Positions 8,166 through 16,293 of a DNA stretch of 34,576 bases are shown here, piece after piece (the first letter of the stretch is position 1; each line of letters begins with the position of its first letter). The position numbers and the translations under genes are program-made. Source of the DNA: CAZTLE01 sp964614415 (lineage in GTDB: Bacteria > Bacteroidota > Bacteroidia > Flavobacteriales > Flavobacteriaceae); assembly GCA_964614415.1 (NCBI GenBank), contig CAZTLE010000014.1, positions 1 to 34,576 of the forward strand, in the 5' to 3' direction. The notes below the pieces were generated by a model. It worked only from the letters and a program-made list of their open reading frames with translations, ran no database searches and was not told the origin of the DNA.

Positions 8166-11120
8166 TTAGTTTAAAGAATCACAATGGAATTCACGATTTT
8201 CTTTGCGTTTTGGTGGCTGAGTCTTACTACCGCCATTCTTGGCGTCCATCATCATTTTCATCAATTTATTGCGTTCCACCTTCATCGCCTGTCGATTGGC
8301 TTTATCCTGATTGAGGTCAAAGTAGACCGCCCCCTCTATAATGGTTTTCTCAGCCTTGGCGTACACCGACATAGGATGGTCGCTCCACAGGACCAGATCG
8401 GCATCTTTTCCTTCTTTAATACTTCCTACACGGTCGTCAATGCGAAGTAATATTGCCGGATTGATGGTAACCATCTTCCAGGCTTCCTCCTCACTCATAC
8501 CACCGTACTTAACTCCCTTGGCTGCTTCCTGATTGAGGCGTCGGGACATTTCGCTGTCATCACTATTGATAGCAACGGTGACTCCCTGACTGGCCATAAT
8601 AGCCGCGTTGTAAGGAATGGCATCGTTTACTTCAAACTTGTAGGCCCACCAATCACTAAAGGTCGAACCGCCTACGCCATGAGCCGCCATCTTATCGGCC
8701 AACTTATAGCCTTCCAGTATGTGCGTAAAGGTGTTGACACGGAAATCGAAACGCTCGGCTACTTTCATCAACATGTTGATCTCGCTTTGTACGTAGGAAT
8801 GACAGCTAATAAAACGTTCCCCGTTGAGGATTTCGGCAATTACTTCCATTTCTTCATCATAACGATACGACTGTCCGCTTTTCTTTCTGGCATCGTATTC
8901 TCTGGCCCGATTGAAGTAATTTACAAATACCTGTTCCACTCCCATTCGGGTTTGTGGGAAACGGCTGAAACTTTGCCAGTTGGATTGTTTTACGTTCTCA
9001 CCCAGGGCAAATTTTATGAACTTCGGTGAGTTGTCATAAATAAGCTCGTCGGCCGATCCACCCCATTTCAATTTCAGGATCGCTGATCTTCCTCCGATAG
9101 GGTTAGCCGATCCATGCAAGACCTGAATGGAAGTGACCCCACCGGCCAGATTGCGATAGATGCCAATATCTTCCGGATCAACGACGTCTTCTATGGAAAC
9201 TTCAGCAGAGGAATTATGTCCTGCTTCATTGATCGACAATGCTGCAATATGAGAATGTTCGTCGATTACTCCTGCTGTAAGATGCTTTCCTGTTGCATCA
9301 ATAACAGTAGCGCCACCTGCACTTAGGTTCGTACCTATCCGGGCGATTTTTCCATCGCGAACCAAAACATCGGTATTCTCAAGTATCCCCGCGTCCTCAC
9401 CAGTCCAGACCGTGGCATTCCTGAAAAGCATATTTTGAGACCGGGGCTTGCTTTTAAATCCATACCCTACATTAGGATAGGTGACGGGAACTACCTCGGG
9501 GGCTTCTTTTGTATCATCTCCGTCCTTCTTTTTAGCTTCGTGATCTCCTTTTTTTACGGCAATAAAGGAGGTCTCGTTGCCATTAGGTAATACCAACCGG
9601 CCGTTAATGTTGTTACTTACTGAAGTCACGATAGCCGTTGTTCTGTATGTTTCGGAATTGGCTTCATCGGTAAACGAAAGGCTAATCCAGTTATCCTTGT
9701 AGGTTACTTTAGAAGGGTATTTGGTTTCTCCGATGGAAACTTCAGATTTCATTTTACTCACTTCTCCGGAAAGTTTCAGATCGTAGTTCTTACCTCCGGC
9801 CGTAAGTGTGTAGGTTCCGCGAATATCCTTCTGATCTTTATCGTTAATCACATTCTTCGTTCCCTGAACCCAGTTTTCGTAAAGTGTAGTCCCTTTATCA
9901 AAAATATCCCCGGAGGTGATAAGGAAATTGGCGTAGCGGCCATTCTGAAGGCTTCCTATTTGATCACTCTGCCCTAGCTGTCTTGCGGGAACGGTTGTCA
10001 GCGCTTCAAGGGCTACCTGCTTATCCAGCCCATATTCAATGGCTTTCATCAATTTAGCTTTCAGGTCACCTGCTTTTTTCAACTCATGCGTTGTAATAGA
10101 GAAAGAAACTCCGTTGTCCGAGAGTACTTTTGGATTCATAGGTGCCTGATTCCATTCACGCATATCTGCCAGCGAAATGTATCCTGCCATATAGGGGTTG
10201 CTTACGTCGAACGCATCCGGGAAGTTCACCGGAATGATGTATTCCGCATTGGTATTCTTAATATCCTGAATGGCCTCGTACTCGTCTCCGCCACCTACAA
10301 TGACATAGTTAATTCCGAAGCGATCTCCAATTTTATCAGCACGAAGGTTATTGTCTTTACTTCCGGCCTCGAAAAATGAGATAAGACCGCGATTATCGAT
10401 TAGGGCTTCGAGTGAGCGGTCCTTGGTATTAGAATTTCCTTTGGAATACCAGTCCGCATCGTGGTACATCTGTCGTAACAGTGCCATGGAACCCATGAGT
10501 GAAGTAGGGTAGGACTGTCTGCTGGCGACACTTTTAGAAAAGCTGAAGAACTGTCCGGAAGTGTCTTCCAGGATACGATCGGCATCCCCGCCGGAGTCGT
10601 TTAAAGCTACCAGGACACCCGTTCCTCTGGCGATACCATCATGTATGTGAGTATTGACCACACCAAATCCGGCCTTTCTAAGCTCTCCGGCTTTCTTTGA
10701 GTCATATTTGAACTTGCTTATTGCATGATTTTCGGGCATGATATGGTCGTTCCAATAGAAACCTTCCCGCGAAGCATTGTATTGAGGGGATCGTCCCTGC
10801 CCGGGTGCTCGTTTTGGCTTTTCAACACCAAATCCCGAATAAGGTTCAATAAACGAAGGGTAGATATACTTTCCTTCCAGATCGATAGTAACCGCATTAC
10901 CCGGAATGGAAACAGACCTTCCGGCCGAAACCACTTTTCCGTCTCTTATGAGAAGAGTACCATTCGTAATTACCTGGGTAGGTGTTACATAGATTGTAGC
11001 GTTGGTAAAGGCTGTGTAGTTGTTGTTCTTTTCTTTGACGCCGTCATTATCGGGGAAATAATCCTGGGCGAACATGAAGTGCATGCTAAACAGCAAAATG
11101 AGTAGAGGAATTTTTTTCAT
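8166..11120 (-). CDS. Exported two-module amidohydrolase-family protein
   Basis: A 984-residue protein with signal peptide MKKIPLLILLFSMHFMFAQ. It contains two amidohydrolase modules. The N-terminal one (about 35-430) has GKYIYPSFIEPYSGFG where the HxH motif should be, so it lacks metal ligands. A linker (about 430-590, Lys/Asp-rich around 545-560) follows. The C-terminal module (about 590-960) is intact: GVIDEHSHIAAL (HxH), a Lys in KFIKFALGEN as candidate carboxylated lysine, FISCHSYVQSE, FTHILEGYK, and the Asp of NSDD. It ends in VGSIKEGKDADLVLWSDHP, typical of imidazolonepropionase-like amidohydrolases. The substrate is unknown, perhaps a cyclic amide or a peptide in the periplasm. First gene of a two-gene operon with 6868-8160. 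Confidence 0.86.
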   Translation of the reverse strand: MKKIPLLILLFSMHFMFAQDYFPDNDGVKEKNNNYTAFTNATIYVTPTQVITNGTLLIRDGKVVSAGRSVSIPGNAVTIDLEGKYIYPSFIEPYSGFGVEKPKRAPGQGRSPQYNASREGFYWNDHIMPENHAISKFKYDSKKAGELRKAGFGVVNTHIHDGIARGTGVLVALNDSGGDADRILEDTSGQFFSFSKSVASRQSYPTSLMGSMALLRQMYHDADWYSKGNSNTKDRSLEALIDNRGLISFFEAGSKDNNLRADKIGDRFGINYVIVGGGDEYEAIQDIKNTNAEYIIPVNFPDAFDVSNPYMAGYISLADMREWNQAPMNPKVLSDNGVSFSITTHELKKAGDLKAKLMKAIEYGLDKQVALEALTTVPARQLGQSDQIGSLQNGRYANFLITSGDIFDKGTTLYENWVQGTKNVINDKDQKDIRGTYTLTAGGKNYDLKLSGEVSKMKSEVSIGETKYPSKVTYKDNWISLSFTDEANSETYRTTAIVTSVSNNINGRLVLPNGNETSFIAVKKGDHEAKKKDGDDTKEAPEVVPVTYPNVGYGFKSKPRSQNMLFRNATVWTGEDAGILENTDVLVRDGKIARIGTNLSAGGATVIDATGKHLTAGVIDEHSHIAALSINEAGHNSSAEVSIEDVVDPEDIGIYRNLAGGVTSIQVLHGSANPIGGRSAILKLKWGGSADELIYDNSPKFIKFALGENVKQSNWQSFSRFPQTRMGVEQVFVNYFNRAREYDARKKSGQSYRYDEEMEVIAEILNGERFISCHSYVQSEINMLMKVAERFDFRVNTFTHILEGYKLADKMAAHGVGGSTFSDWWAYKFEVNDAIPYNAAIMASQGVTVAINSDDSEMSRRLNQEAAKGVKYGGMSEEEAWKMVTINPAILLRIDDRVGSIKEGKDADLVLWSDHPMSVYAKAEKTIIEGAVYFDLNQDKANRQAMKVERNKLMKMMMDAKNGGSKTQPPKRKENREFHCDSLN

Positions 11121-11426
11121 CAGCGTTGAGTTTAAAGGAATCTAAAGATAGTGAGTTTTTGGTGTTTGGATCGCCGGGGGCCTTTCTTTAACAGATTACC
11201 GAAGGCAATACTGTCCTTATGGAAAAGTAATACTACCTATTTCAAAACTTCTTTATAAGGGATGTGTCAAAGCCAAAATTATATACGTGTTTTAAGATTC
11301 TCCATTGGTCGAATGAGATTAACCTGTGGTGGATTATTCCATTTGGAAATGAGTTGGTACACATAATTTCGACCATCAAGGAAGCCGAAAATTGAATAGA
11401 GTAGGTAAAATTAAACTTAGTGTATT
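11121..11426. other. Intergenic region without recognised gene
   Basis: About 306 bp between the amidohydrolase operon (minus) and the lectin-like ORF (plus), more AT-rich than the flanking genes. A TATCTTTA at 11143-11150 (minus) could be the -7 box of the amidohydrolase operon, 22 nt before its ATG. I see no RNA gene, repeat or ORF remnant with recognisable homology. Confidence 0.5.
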
Positions 11427-11798
11427 ATGTTACACATTTCTCAGGGGACCAGTTCTCCACAGACGAATCAGAGCGATTGGACGAATTACTTAACCAATAA
11501 TAACCCAATTGCAGGAATTAGAATTGACGTTGACACAAGCAACTGTGGTTTTACAGCAACTCCACATTACCTGGTATCCATAGAAGGAACCGGAGGCTGG
11601 CAATGGCATTTAAACGGACTGAACTGTTTATACAATGTTACTCAAAACGGGTTTACGGTATACCTAAGGTGGACGGATGAACCGAATTCGAACATACCTT
11701 ATGGCAGCACCAATGAACCAAACCCATTGCGCGTGCAAACGGCAATTGACAAGAACTGGGTTCTAAAATGGACCGGGATACAAACTGAAAATTGCTAG
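11427..11798 (+). CDS. Small lectin-like / adhesion-domain protein (tentative)
   Basis: A 123-residue ORF without signal peptide or membrane segment. An in-frame TAG lies 9 nt before the ATG, so it cannot extend upstream from a standard start. The sequence has a beta-sandwich look: W/Y-rich strands with IRIDVDTSNCGF, TPHYLVSIEG, WQWHLNGLNCLYNVTQNGFTVYLRW and NWVLKWTGIQ. This spacing (TP.Y..S..G, then I/Y.....GF.VY.RW) recalls H-type-lectin-like or tail-fibre-type carbohydrate-binding domains, from memory and not tested. Three Cys are present. Codon use looks less biased and more AT-rich than in neighbours, and both flanks are long and gene-free, which suggests recent acquisition. A hairpin terminator follows. 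Confidence 0.6.
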   Translation: MLHISQGTSSPQTNQSDWTNYLTNNNPIAGIRIDVDTSNCGFTATPHYLVSIEGTGGWQWHLNGLNCLYNVTQNGFTVYLRWTDEPNSNIPYGSTNEPNPLRVQTAIDKNWVLKWTGIQTENC

Positions 11799-11841
11799 AA
11801 GATCCGAGAACGATAAGCAATTACGTTTTCAAAAAACAATG

Positions 11842-11879
11842 GCAGCAGAAATTTAGGTTTTCGGATTTCTGTTGCTTTT
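11842..11879 (+). terminator. Intrinsic terminator after the lectin-like ORF
   Basis: GCAGCAGAAAT pairs with ATTTCTGTTGC (one G-T pair) around a 12-nt loop, followed by TTTT. This supports real transcription of the small ORF upstream. Confidence 0.7.
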
Positions 11880-11963
11880 GTTGACTCGTTACCGGTTTAA
11901 GACCGATACTTGATTAATTAATATTGGCCTTTTCGAATGAGGTGCGAACAATAGAAAGTATGC

Positions 11964-13031
11964 CTAAAACGGCCGGTCCTCAAAGTAGTTCACCACCAGC
12001 GCTACCATATAGCTGTAGCTCATGATACCCTTGGATTGGTTGTTCGCTTTGAGGAATTGATCCCAGAAACTTTTGGAGAGATCCTCCAGCGGGTTGGCAT
12101 AGGACGCCCAGAAATCCCGCATTTCCTTATAACTTTTAAGTATGCCCGGATTCACAGTTTTCAGGATCTCCTGATAGGTGTCCATATCCCTTCTGGCGAT
12201 CTCATTGATGCAGTAGCGCAAGGCGAATATATAACCGGTGTACTGAATGTACGGGTCTTCGTTATGTAGTGTGGCAAGTGTAGCAATAAAGTTAGCCTCG
12301 TTCTCGGCTGCGTATCCTATCTGATGGGCCTGTTCATGGCAGGCGACTACAGGAAACTTATAAGTCTTAATAAGGTTATTCACCTGTGCTTCTCCTGAAA
12401 ACGGATTGTAATAACCGCTGTAACCCATATAGGTAAGGCCCAAACTCCAACCACTCTTTTTAATACTTCTGGGAGAATAGGCAAGATTAGGGAACTCTTT
12501 GGCGAGATTGGTATAACCGTCAATGGATTTCTTAAAGATCTCCTGTTGGGTATAAGGCAATTCAATTTTCACCGAATCGGGAAAGCCAAGCTGCCGGTGC
12601 ATCTCATTGGATTTAGCGATGAGTCGCTCCGTAGTGCTAATGAGCTCTTCAGTAGTGTAATCCCGGTTGAGCCCCAAAGACTGATGCAGCGGAACACGGT
12701 AATAATTAAAGCCCCAAAGCAGGTTGAACACAAAATACACAATGGAAACCGTTGCCGCGATCTCCAGGAGAAAAGCCCGCGGTGCCGTACGTATTTTTCG
12801 AATGTTGAGAATGATCCATCGCAACGCGAGCACCCCCATGAGCGGATAGAATACATCTCCAATGGAAAACGGAATCCATCCAAACAAGTACCGGGACATT
12901 TTAGACAGCAGCGGATATATTCCCATGCTGTAATAGGTTTCGACGAACTGCGGGAAATTTTTTAGAATTTGTAATGCGAAGTACTGTACAGGCAGTAGGA
13001 TTGCCAGAATGATTCGGGTTCGTCTTCTCAT
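11964..13031 (-). CDS. DUF3810 membrane protein with HExxH motif
   Basis: A 355-residue protein when started at 13031 (MRRRTRIILAIL). The longer frame from 13076 would place its start upstream of the perfect -7 box at 13036-13043, so the inner start is preferred. The N terminus holds three membrane segments (about 6-25, 50-75 and 90-110). A soluble extracytoplasmic domain follows with HEQAH at 232-236 and a downstream AAENEANF that could provide the third ligand, the arrangement of zinc metallopeptidases. The sequence fits DUF3810 of Bacteroidota, whose function is undetermined. Divergent from pepD with a shared 98-bp promoter region; no terminator is evident at its 3' end. Confidence 0.82.
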   Translation of the reverse strand: MRRRTRIILAILLPVQYFALQILKNFPQFVETYYSMGIYPLLSKMSRYLFGWIPFSIGDVFYPLMGVLALRWIILNIRKIRTAPRAFLLEIAATVSIVYFVFNLLWGFNYYRVPLHQSLGLNRDYTTEELISTTERLIAKSNEMHRQLGFPDSVKIELPYTQQEIFKKSIDGYTNLAKEFPNLAYSPRSIKKSGWSLGLTYMGYSGYYNPFSGEAQVNNLIKTYKFPVVACHEQAHQIGYAAENEANFIATLATLHNEDPYIQYTGYIFALRYCINEIARRDMDTYQEILKTVNPGILKSYKEMRDFWASYANPLEDLSKSFWDQFLKANNQSKGIMSYSYMVALVVNYFEDRPF

Positions 13032-13035
13032 ACGC

Positions 13036-13043
13036 CAAACATA
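13036..13043 (-). promoter_or_regulatory. Putative -7 box of DUF3810 gene (TATGTTTG), leaderless configuration
   Basis: TATGTTTG is an exact TAnnTTTG match on the minus strand, ending 4 nt before the ATG at 13031. No clear -33 TTG. It decides the start codon in favour of 13031. Confidence 0.45.
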
Positions 13044-13086
13044 CAAATAATTCTTTATGATATTTTCTATGACCATGGGAAAGGGT

Positions 13087-13094
13087 TAGTTTTG
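13087..13094 (+). promoter_or_regulatory. Putative -7 box of pepD (TAGTTTTG)
   Basis: TAGTTTTG matches TAnnTTTG exactly and lies 35 nt before the pepD ATG, leaving a normal leader of about 30 nt. The -33 element is weak. Confidence 0.5.
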
Positions 13095-13129
13095 CAGAAA
13101 ACCCTTCGTTTAATTACAACTTAGATATA

Positions 13130-14584
13130 ATGAGTCAGGAAATTCGTCAATTGGAACCGCAATCTATTTGGAACTTTTTTTCCGATTTAAATGCTGTCCC
13201 GAGGGCTTCCAAAAAGGAAGAAAGAGTCATTGCTTTCATGAAAGATTTTGGTAACCGGTTGGGTCTTGAAACCTTCGAGGACGAAGTAGGCAACGTGATC
13301 ATAAGGAAACCGGCTACCGCGGGAATGGAAGATCGAAAAACAGTAGTGATGCAGTCCCACCTGGACATGGTGCATCAGAAGAACAGTGATACCGATTTCG
13401 ATTTTGACACACAGGGAATTGAGATGTTTATCGATGGCGATTGGGTACGTGCCAGGGGAACAACTCTTGGAGCCGACAATGGCCTGGGTGTGGCGACGAT
13501 CATGGCTGTCCTGGCGAGTGATTCCCTCGAGCATCCTGCTATAGAAGCCTTGTTTACGATCGATGAAGAAACAGGTATGACCGGTGCCATGGGACTTAAG
13601 GGCGGTATTCTGCAAGGTGAGATATTACTGAATCTGGATACTGAAGAAGATGATGAGATTGGTGTTGGCTGTGCGGGTGGTGTGGATATCACTGCGTCCC
13701 GAACCTACCAGGAAGTTTCAGCTCCCGGGAATGCTGAAGGCTATCAGATCACGTTGAAAGGCCTTCAGGGTGGGCATAGCGGGATGGACATCCATAAGGG
13801 ATTGGGTAATTCGAATAAACTTATGAATCGGCTGCTGCACAGCGTTACTAACCTCGCTGCACTTTCAAGCCTGCACGGGGGAAGTTTGCGTAATGCCATT
13901 CCAAGGGAGAGCGAAGCAGTGCTTGCCGTGCCCACAGATAAGGTGGGTGACTTTTCAAGCGCTTTGCAAACCGTAATTACTGAGATCAAAGAAGAGTTCA
14001 GGTTGATTGAACCGGAACTTGAGATATCCATCGAGACCTGTAAAGCACCGGACAATGTGATGAGCGATTCAGATTTTTCTGACTTCACCAGAACCATGTA
14101 CGCCGCTCATAACGGTGTTTATAGAATGAGCCCGGCGATTGCGGACCTTGTTGAGACATCCAATAATATAGCAAGAGTTACCGTAGAAACGGGAAATATT
14201 AAGATAGAGTGTTTGACCCGTTCTTCGGTAGAATCGTCCAAAACGGACCTCGCACATACTTTGAAGTCGGCTTTTGAACTATTCGACTGCAATGTTACTT
14301 TAACGGGCAGTTACCCGGGATGGGCACCCAATATGGACAGCCCCATTCTCAAAGTACTTGACGAGCTTTACGAGCAATTGAACGGCCAAAAAGCAAATGT
14401 GGCTGCCTGCCACGCCGGACTTGAGTGCGGAATTCTTGGACAGAACTATCCCGGTATGGATATGATCTCTTTTGGGCCCACGATCAAAGGAGCGCATTCG
14501 CCCGATGAGCGAGCGAGTATTTCTTCACTGAAGAAGTTTTGGAGCTTCGTTATCGAGATTCTAAAGAACATTCCGAGAAAATAA
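13130..14584 (+). CDS. pepD: Cytosolic non-specific dipeptidase / aminoacyl-histidine dipeptidase (M20 family)
   Basis: A 484-residue M20C zinc dipeptidase without signal peptide that cleaves dipeptides such as Xaa-His in the cytosol. The catalytic region shows the expected ligands: His of MQSHLDMVHQK with the assisting Asp, Asp of GADNGLGVA, the Glu pair of TIDEETGMTGA, and Asp of NLDTEEDDEI. The lid/dimerisation insert occupies about 190-390 and starts with GLQGGHSGMDIHKG. The last zinc His is in FGPTIKGAHSPDE near the C terminus. Length and motif order match PepD well. A single gene between its own promoter and a strong terminator. Confidence 0.95.
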   Translation: MSQEIRQLEPQSIWNFFSDLNAVPRASKKEERVIAFMKDFGNRLGLETFEDEVGNVIIRKPATAGMEDRKTVVMQSHLDMVHQKNSDTDFDFDTQGIEMFIDGDWVRARGTTLGADNGLGVATIMAVLASDSLEHPAIEALFTIDEETGMTGAMGLKGGILQGEILLNLDTEEDDEIGVGCAGGVDITASRTYQEVSAPGNAEGYQITLKGLQGGHSGMDIHKGLGNSNKLMNRLLHSVTNLAALSSLHGGSLRNAIPRESEAVLAVPTDKVGDFSSALQTVITEIKEEFRLIEPELEISIETCKAPDNVMSDSDFSDFTRTMYAAHNGVYRMSPAIADLVETSNNIARVTVETGNIKIECLTRSSVESSKTDLAHTLKSAFELFDCNVTLTGSYPGWAPNMDSPILKVLDELYEQLNGQKANVAACHAGLECGILGQNYPGMDMISFGPTIKGAHSPDERASISSLKKFWSFVIEILKNIPRK

Positions 14585-14614
14585 AAAAAGCCTCTTCATC
14601 TGAAGAGGCTTTTT
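14585..14614. terminator. Bidirectional intrinsic terminator between pepD and the PPIase gene
   Basis: AAGCCTCTTCA and TGAAGAGGCTT form an 11-bp stem with a 2-nt centre, preceded by an A run and followed by a T run. The A/T symmetry lets it terminate both the plus-strand pepD and the minus-strand gene ending at 14636. Confidence 0.92.
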
Positions 14615-14635
14615 AGTTCTTACTATAGTTGTCTG

Positions 14636-15724
14636 CTACTGAATTCCCACTAATTCCAGCTCAAAGATAAGATCTGTATTCGGTGGAATAACCGATCCGC
14701 GACCGGTGGCACCGTAGCCCAGGTGTGAAGGGATGAACAATGTTGTTCTATCGCCCACACTCATCATAAGCATAGCTTCGCGGAAACCAGGTATCATCTG
14801 AGCCTGTGGGCTGTATTGAGCTACCATAGGCTGATACGGATTTCCATTTTCCAGCGCCTCGTATTTTTCGGCTACTTCACGTCTCGTAGTGTAAAAAAGG
14901 TCACCGTTTGTAAAGTATCCGGTGCAGTGTACAAGCACCATAGCGCCTTCGTTGGGTTTCATACCCTTACCGCGCTGATTCCAGTACAATTTAAGGCCGG
15001 ATTCGGTTTCTTCCGCCTGATCCGCAAACGGCTGAAGTGCTTCGGTTGTCGCTTTAGCTACGCCGGCTAAACGCTCCAACTTTTCCTGTTTCCGCTGCTC
15101 AATCATTTCCATTTCAGTAGTAAACGAAGGTACTTCCACATTTCCTTTTCGTATGATATTTACTTCCTCCATTACTACAACATCCAACGGCTTGTCAGAA
15201 CTATCAGTATCGGTAACACTAATGGAGTCAACTACTGCCTGGCCTATTACGATTTCACCGAAAACGGAATGACGGTTATTCAACCATGGAGTTGGCTTTA
15301 CCGTAACAAAGAACTGACTTCCGTTCATATCGGGACCTCCGTTCGCCATAGACAGGATTCCTTTGCGGTCGTGTTTCAAATCGTCCACAAATTCATCCGG
15401 GAACGTATATCCGGGTCCGCCACGTCCGTTGGCCAGAGGGTCACCTCCCTGTATCATGAAATCCTCCATGACACGGTGGAAGGTAAGGCCATTGTAATAA
15501 GGCTTACCCGCAAATGAACTATCCATCATTTGGTGAGTACCTTCGGCCAGTTCGATAAAGTTGGCAACGGTTAGGGGAGTCTTTTCGTTATACAGTTTAG
15601 CTACAAAAGTTCCCATATTGGTTTTGAATTCGGCATACACCCCGTCTTCCAGATCGGGATATTTATCCTGGCAACTGCCAACAGCCAATGGAAGGCATAA
15701 AAGTAGAACTGCGATTGTTTTCAT
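14636..15724 (-). CDS. Lipoprotein with fused cyclophilin and FKBP peptidyl-prolyl isomerase domains
   Basis: A 362-residue lipoprotein (lipobox AVGSC, Cys18) combining two unrelated prolyl isomerase folds. A cyclophilin domain spans about 28-195 (FHRVMEDFMIQGGDP, GILSMANGGPDMNGSQFFVT, WLNNRHSVFGEI) and an FKBP domain about 250-362 (VLVHCTGYF, MIPGFREAMLMMSVGDRTTLFIP, LGYGATGRGSVIPPNTDLIFELELVGI). A charged helix of about 50 residues links them. It would catalyse Xaa-Pro isomerisation of exported proteins on the periplasmic side. It sits 14 bp behind gldI, itself an FKBP lipoprotein, which suggests a shared role in folding surface or T9SS/gliding proteins (inference). Confidence 0.93.
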   Translation of the reverse strand: MKTIAVLLLCLPLAVGSCQDKYPDLEDGVYAEFKTNMGTFVAKLYNEKTPLTVANFIELAEGTHQMMDSSFAGKPYYNGLTFHRVMEDFMIQGGDPLANGRGGPGYTFPDEFVDDLKHDRKGILSMANGGPDMNGSQFFVTVKPTPWLNNRHSVFGEIVIGQAVVDSISVTDTDSSDKPLDVVVMEEVNIIRKGNVEVPSFTTEMEMIEQRKQEKLERLAGVAKATTEALQPFADQAEETESGLKLYWNQRGKGMKPNEGAMVLVHCTGYFTNGDLFYTTRREVAEKYEALENGNPYQPMVAQYSPQAQMIPGFREAMLMMSVGDRTTLFIPSHLGYGATGRGSVIPPNTDLIFELELVGIQ

Positions 15725-15738
15725 AGAATTTTCAATAA

Positions 15739-16293
15739 TTAATTTTCTTGTATTAGCTCAATGGATCGAAGGGTCACGGTGCTTTGCACCGGAATATTTG
15801 TCCCAAGTTTGTTTTCAATACCGTAGTAACCGTAGGCTTTATAGGACGGGAAAAGAAAAGTGACGGTTTCACCGACCTTCATTAGTTTCAGCCCGTCCCG
15901 AAGCCCCGAAATGAGCTCCTGGTTGGTCTGGTCAATAATATAATTTTGAAGTCCCGTTTCCGCCTCGGAAAGTATTACCCGGCCACTAAGGTCTTTAATG
16001 TCATAGGTAAAGGTTATCTGATCTCCAAAAACAGGGGTGCGCGTGGTGAGGGTGTCTTTTTGATTGTAGTAGTACCAAAAACCGCTCTCCGAAGCCACAT
16101 ATTCGACATCCGGATTGGAATCCATGATCTCGGTGATGACTCTTTCTTCCTGCTCGTAAATGGCTTTGTTGCGTTCGGCAGACTCTTTTATGAAGCTGCC
16201 TGAAGTTTGTTTTACCGGTCTTCTGGCATCAGGGCTCTTGCAAGACGCGGCGAAAAGAAGGCAAAAACAGACGTAAAGTATGCTACGAAGCAT
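15739..16293 (-). CDS. gldI: Gliding motility-associated FKBP-type peptidyl-prolyl isomerase lipoprotein GldI
   Basis: A 184-residue lipoprotein (lipobox AASC, Cys18) with one FKBP domain at about 85-182: GDQITFTYDIKDLSGRVI, LISGLRDGLKLMKVGETVTFLFPSYKAYGYYG, NIPVQSTVTLRSIELI. Size, lipoprotein signal, and position between a DHH phosphoesterase and a second prolyl isomerase match GldI of Flavobacteriia, needed for gliding/T9SS function in Flavobacterium johnsoniae. The start overlaps the end of the upstream nrnA-like gene by 11 bp, so the genes are translationally coupled. Whether this organism glides cannot be told from the window. Confidence 0.9.
   Translation of the reverse strand: MLRSILYVCFCLLFAASCKSPDARRPVKQTSGSFIKESAERNKAIYEQEERVITEIMDSNPDVEYVASESGFWYYYNQKDTLTTRTPVFGDQITFTYDIKDLSGRVILSEAETGLQNYIIDQTNQELISGLRDGLKLMKVGETVTFLFPSYKAYGYYGIENKLGTNIPVQSTVTLRSIELIQEN

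Noticed and set aside
13187..13615. 142-codon minus-strand ORF opposite pepD
   Set aside because: Shadow frame of a conserved enzyme gene.
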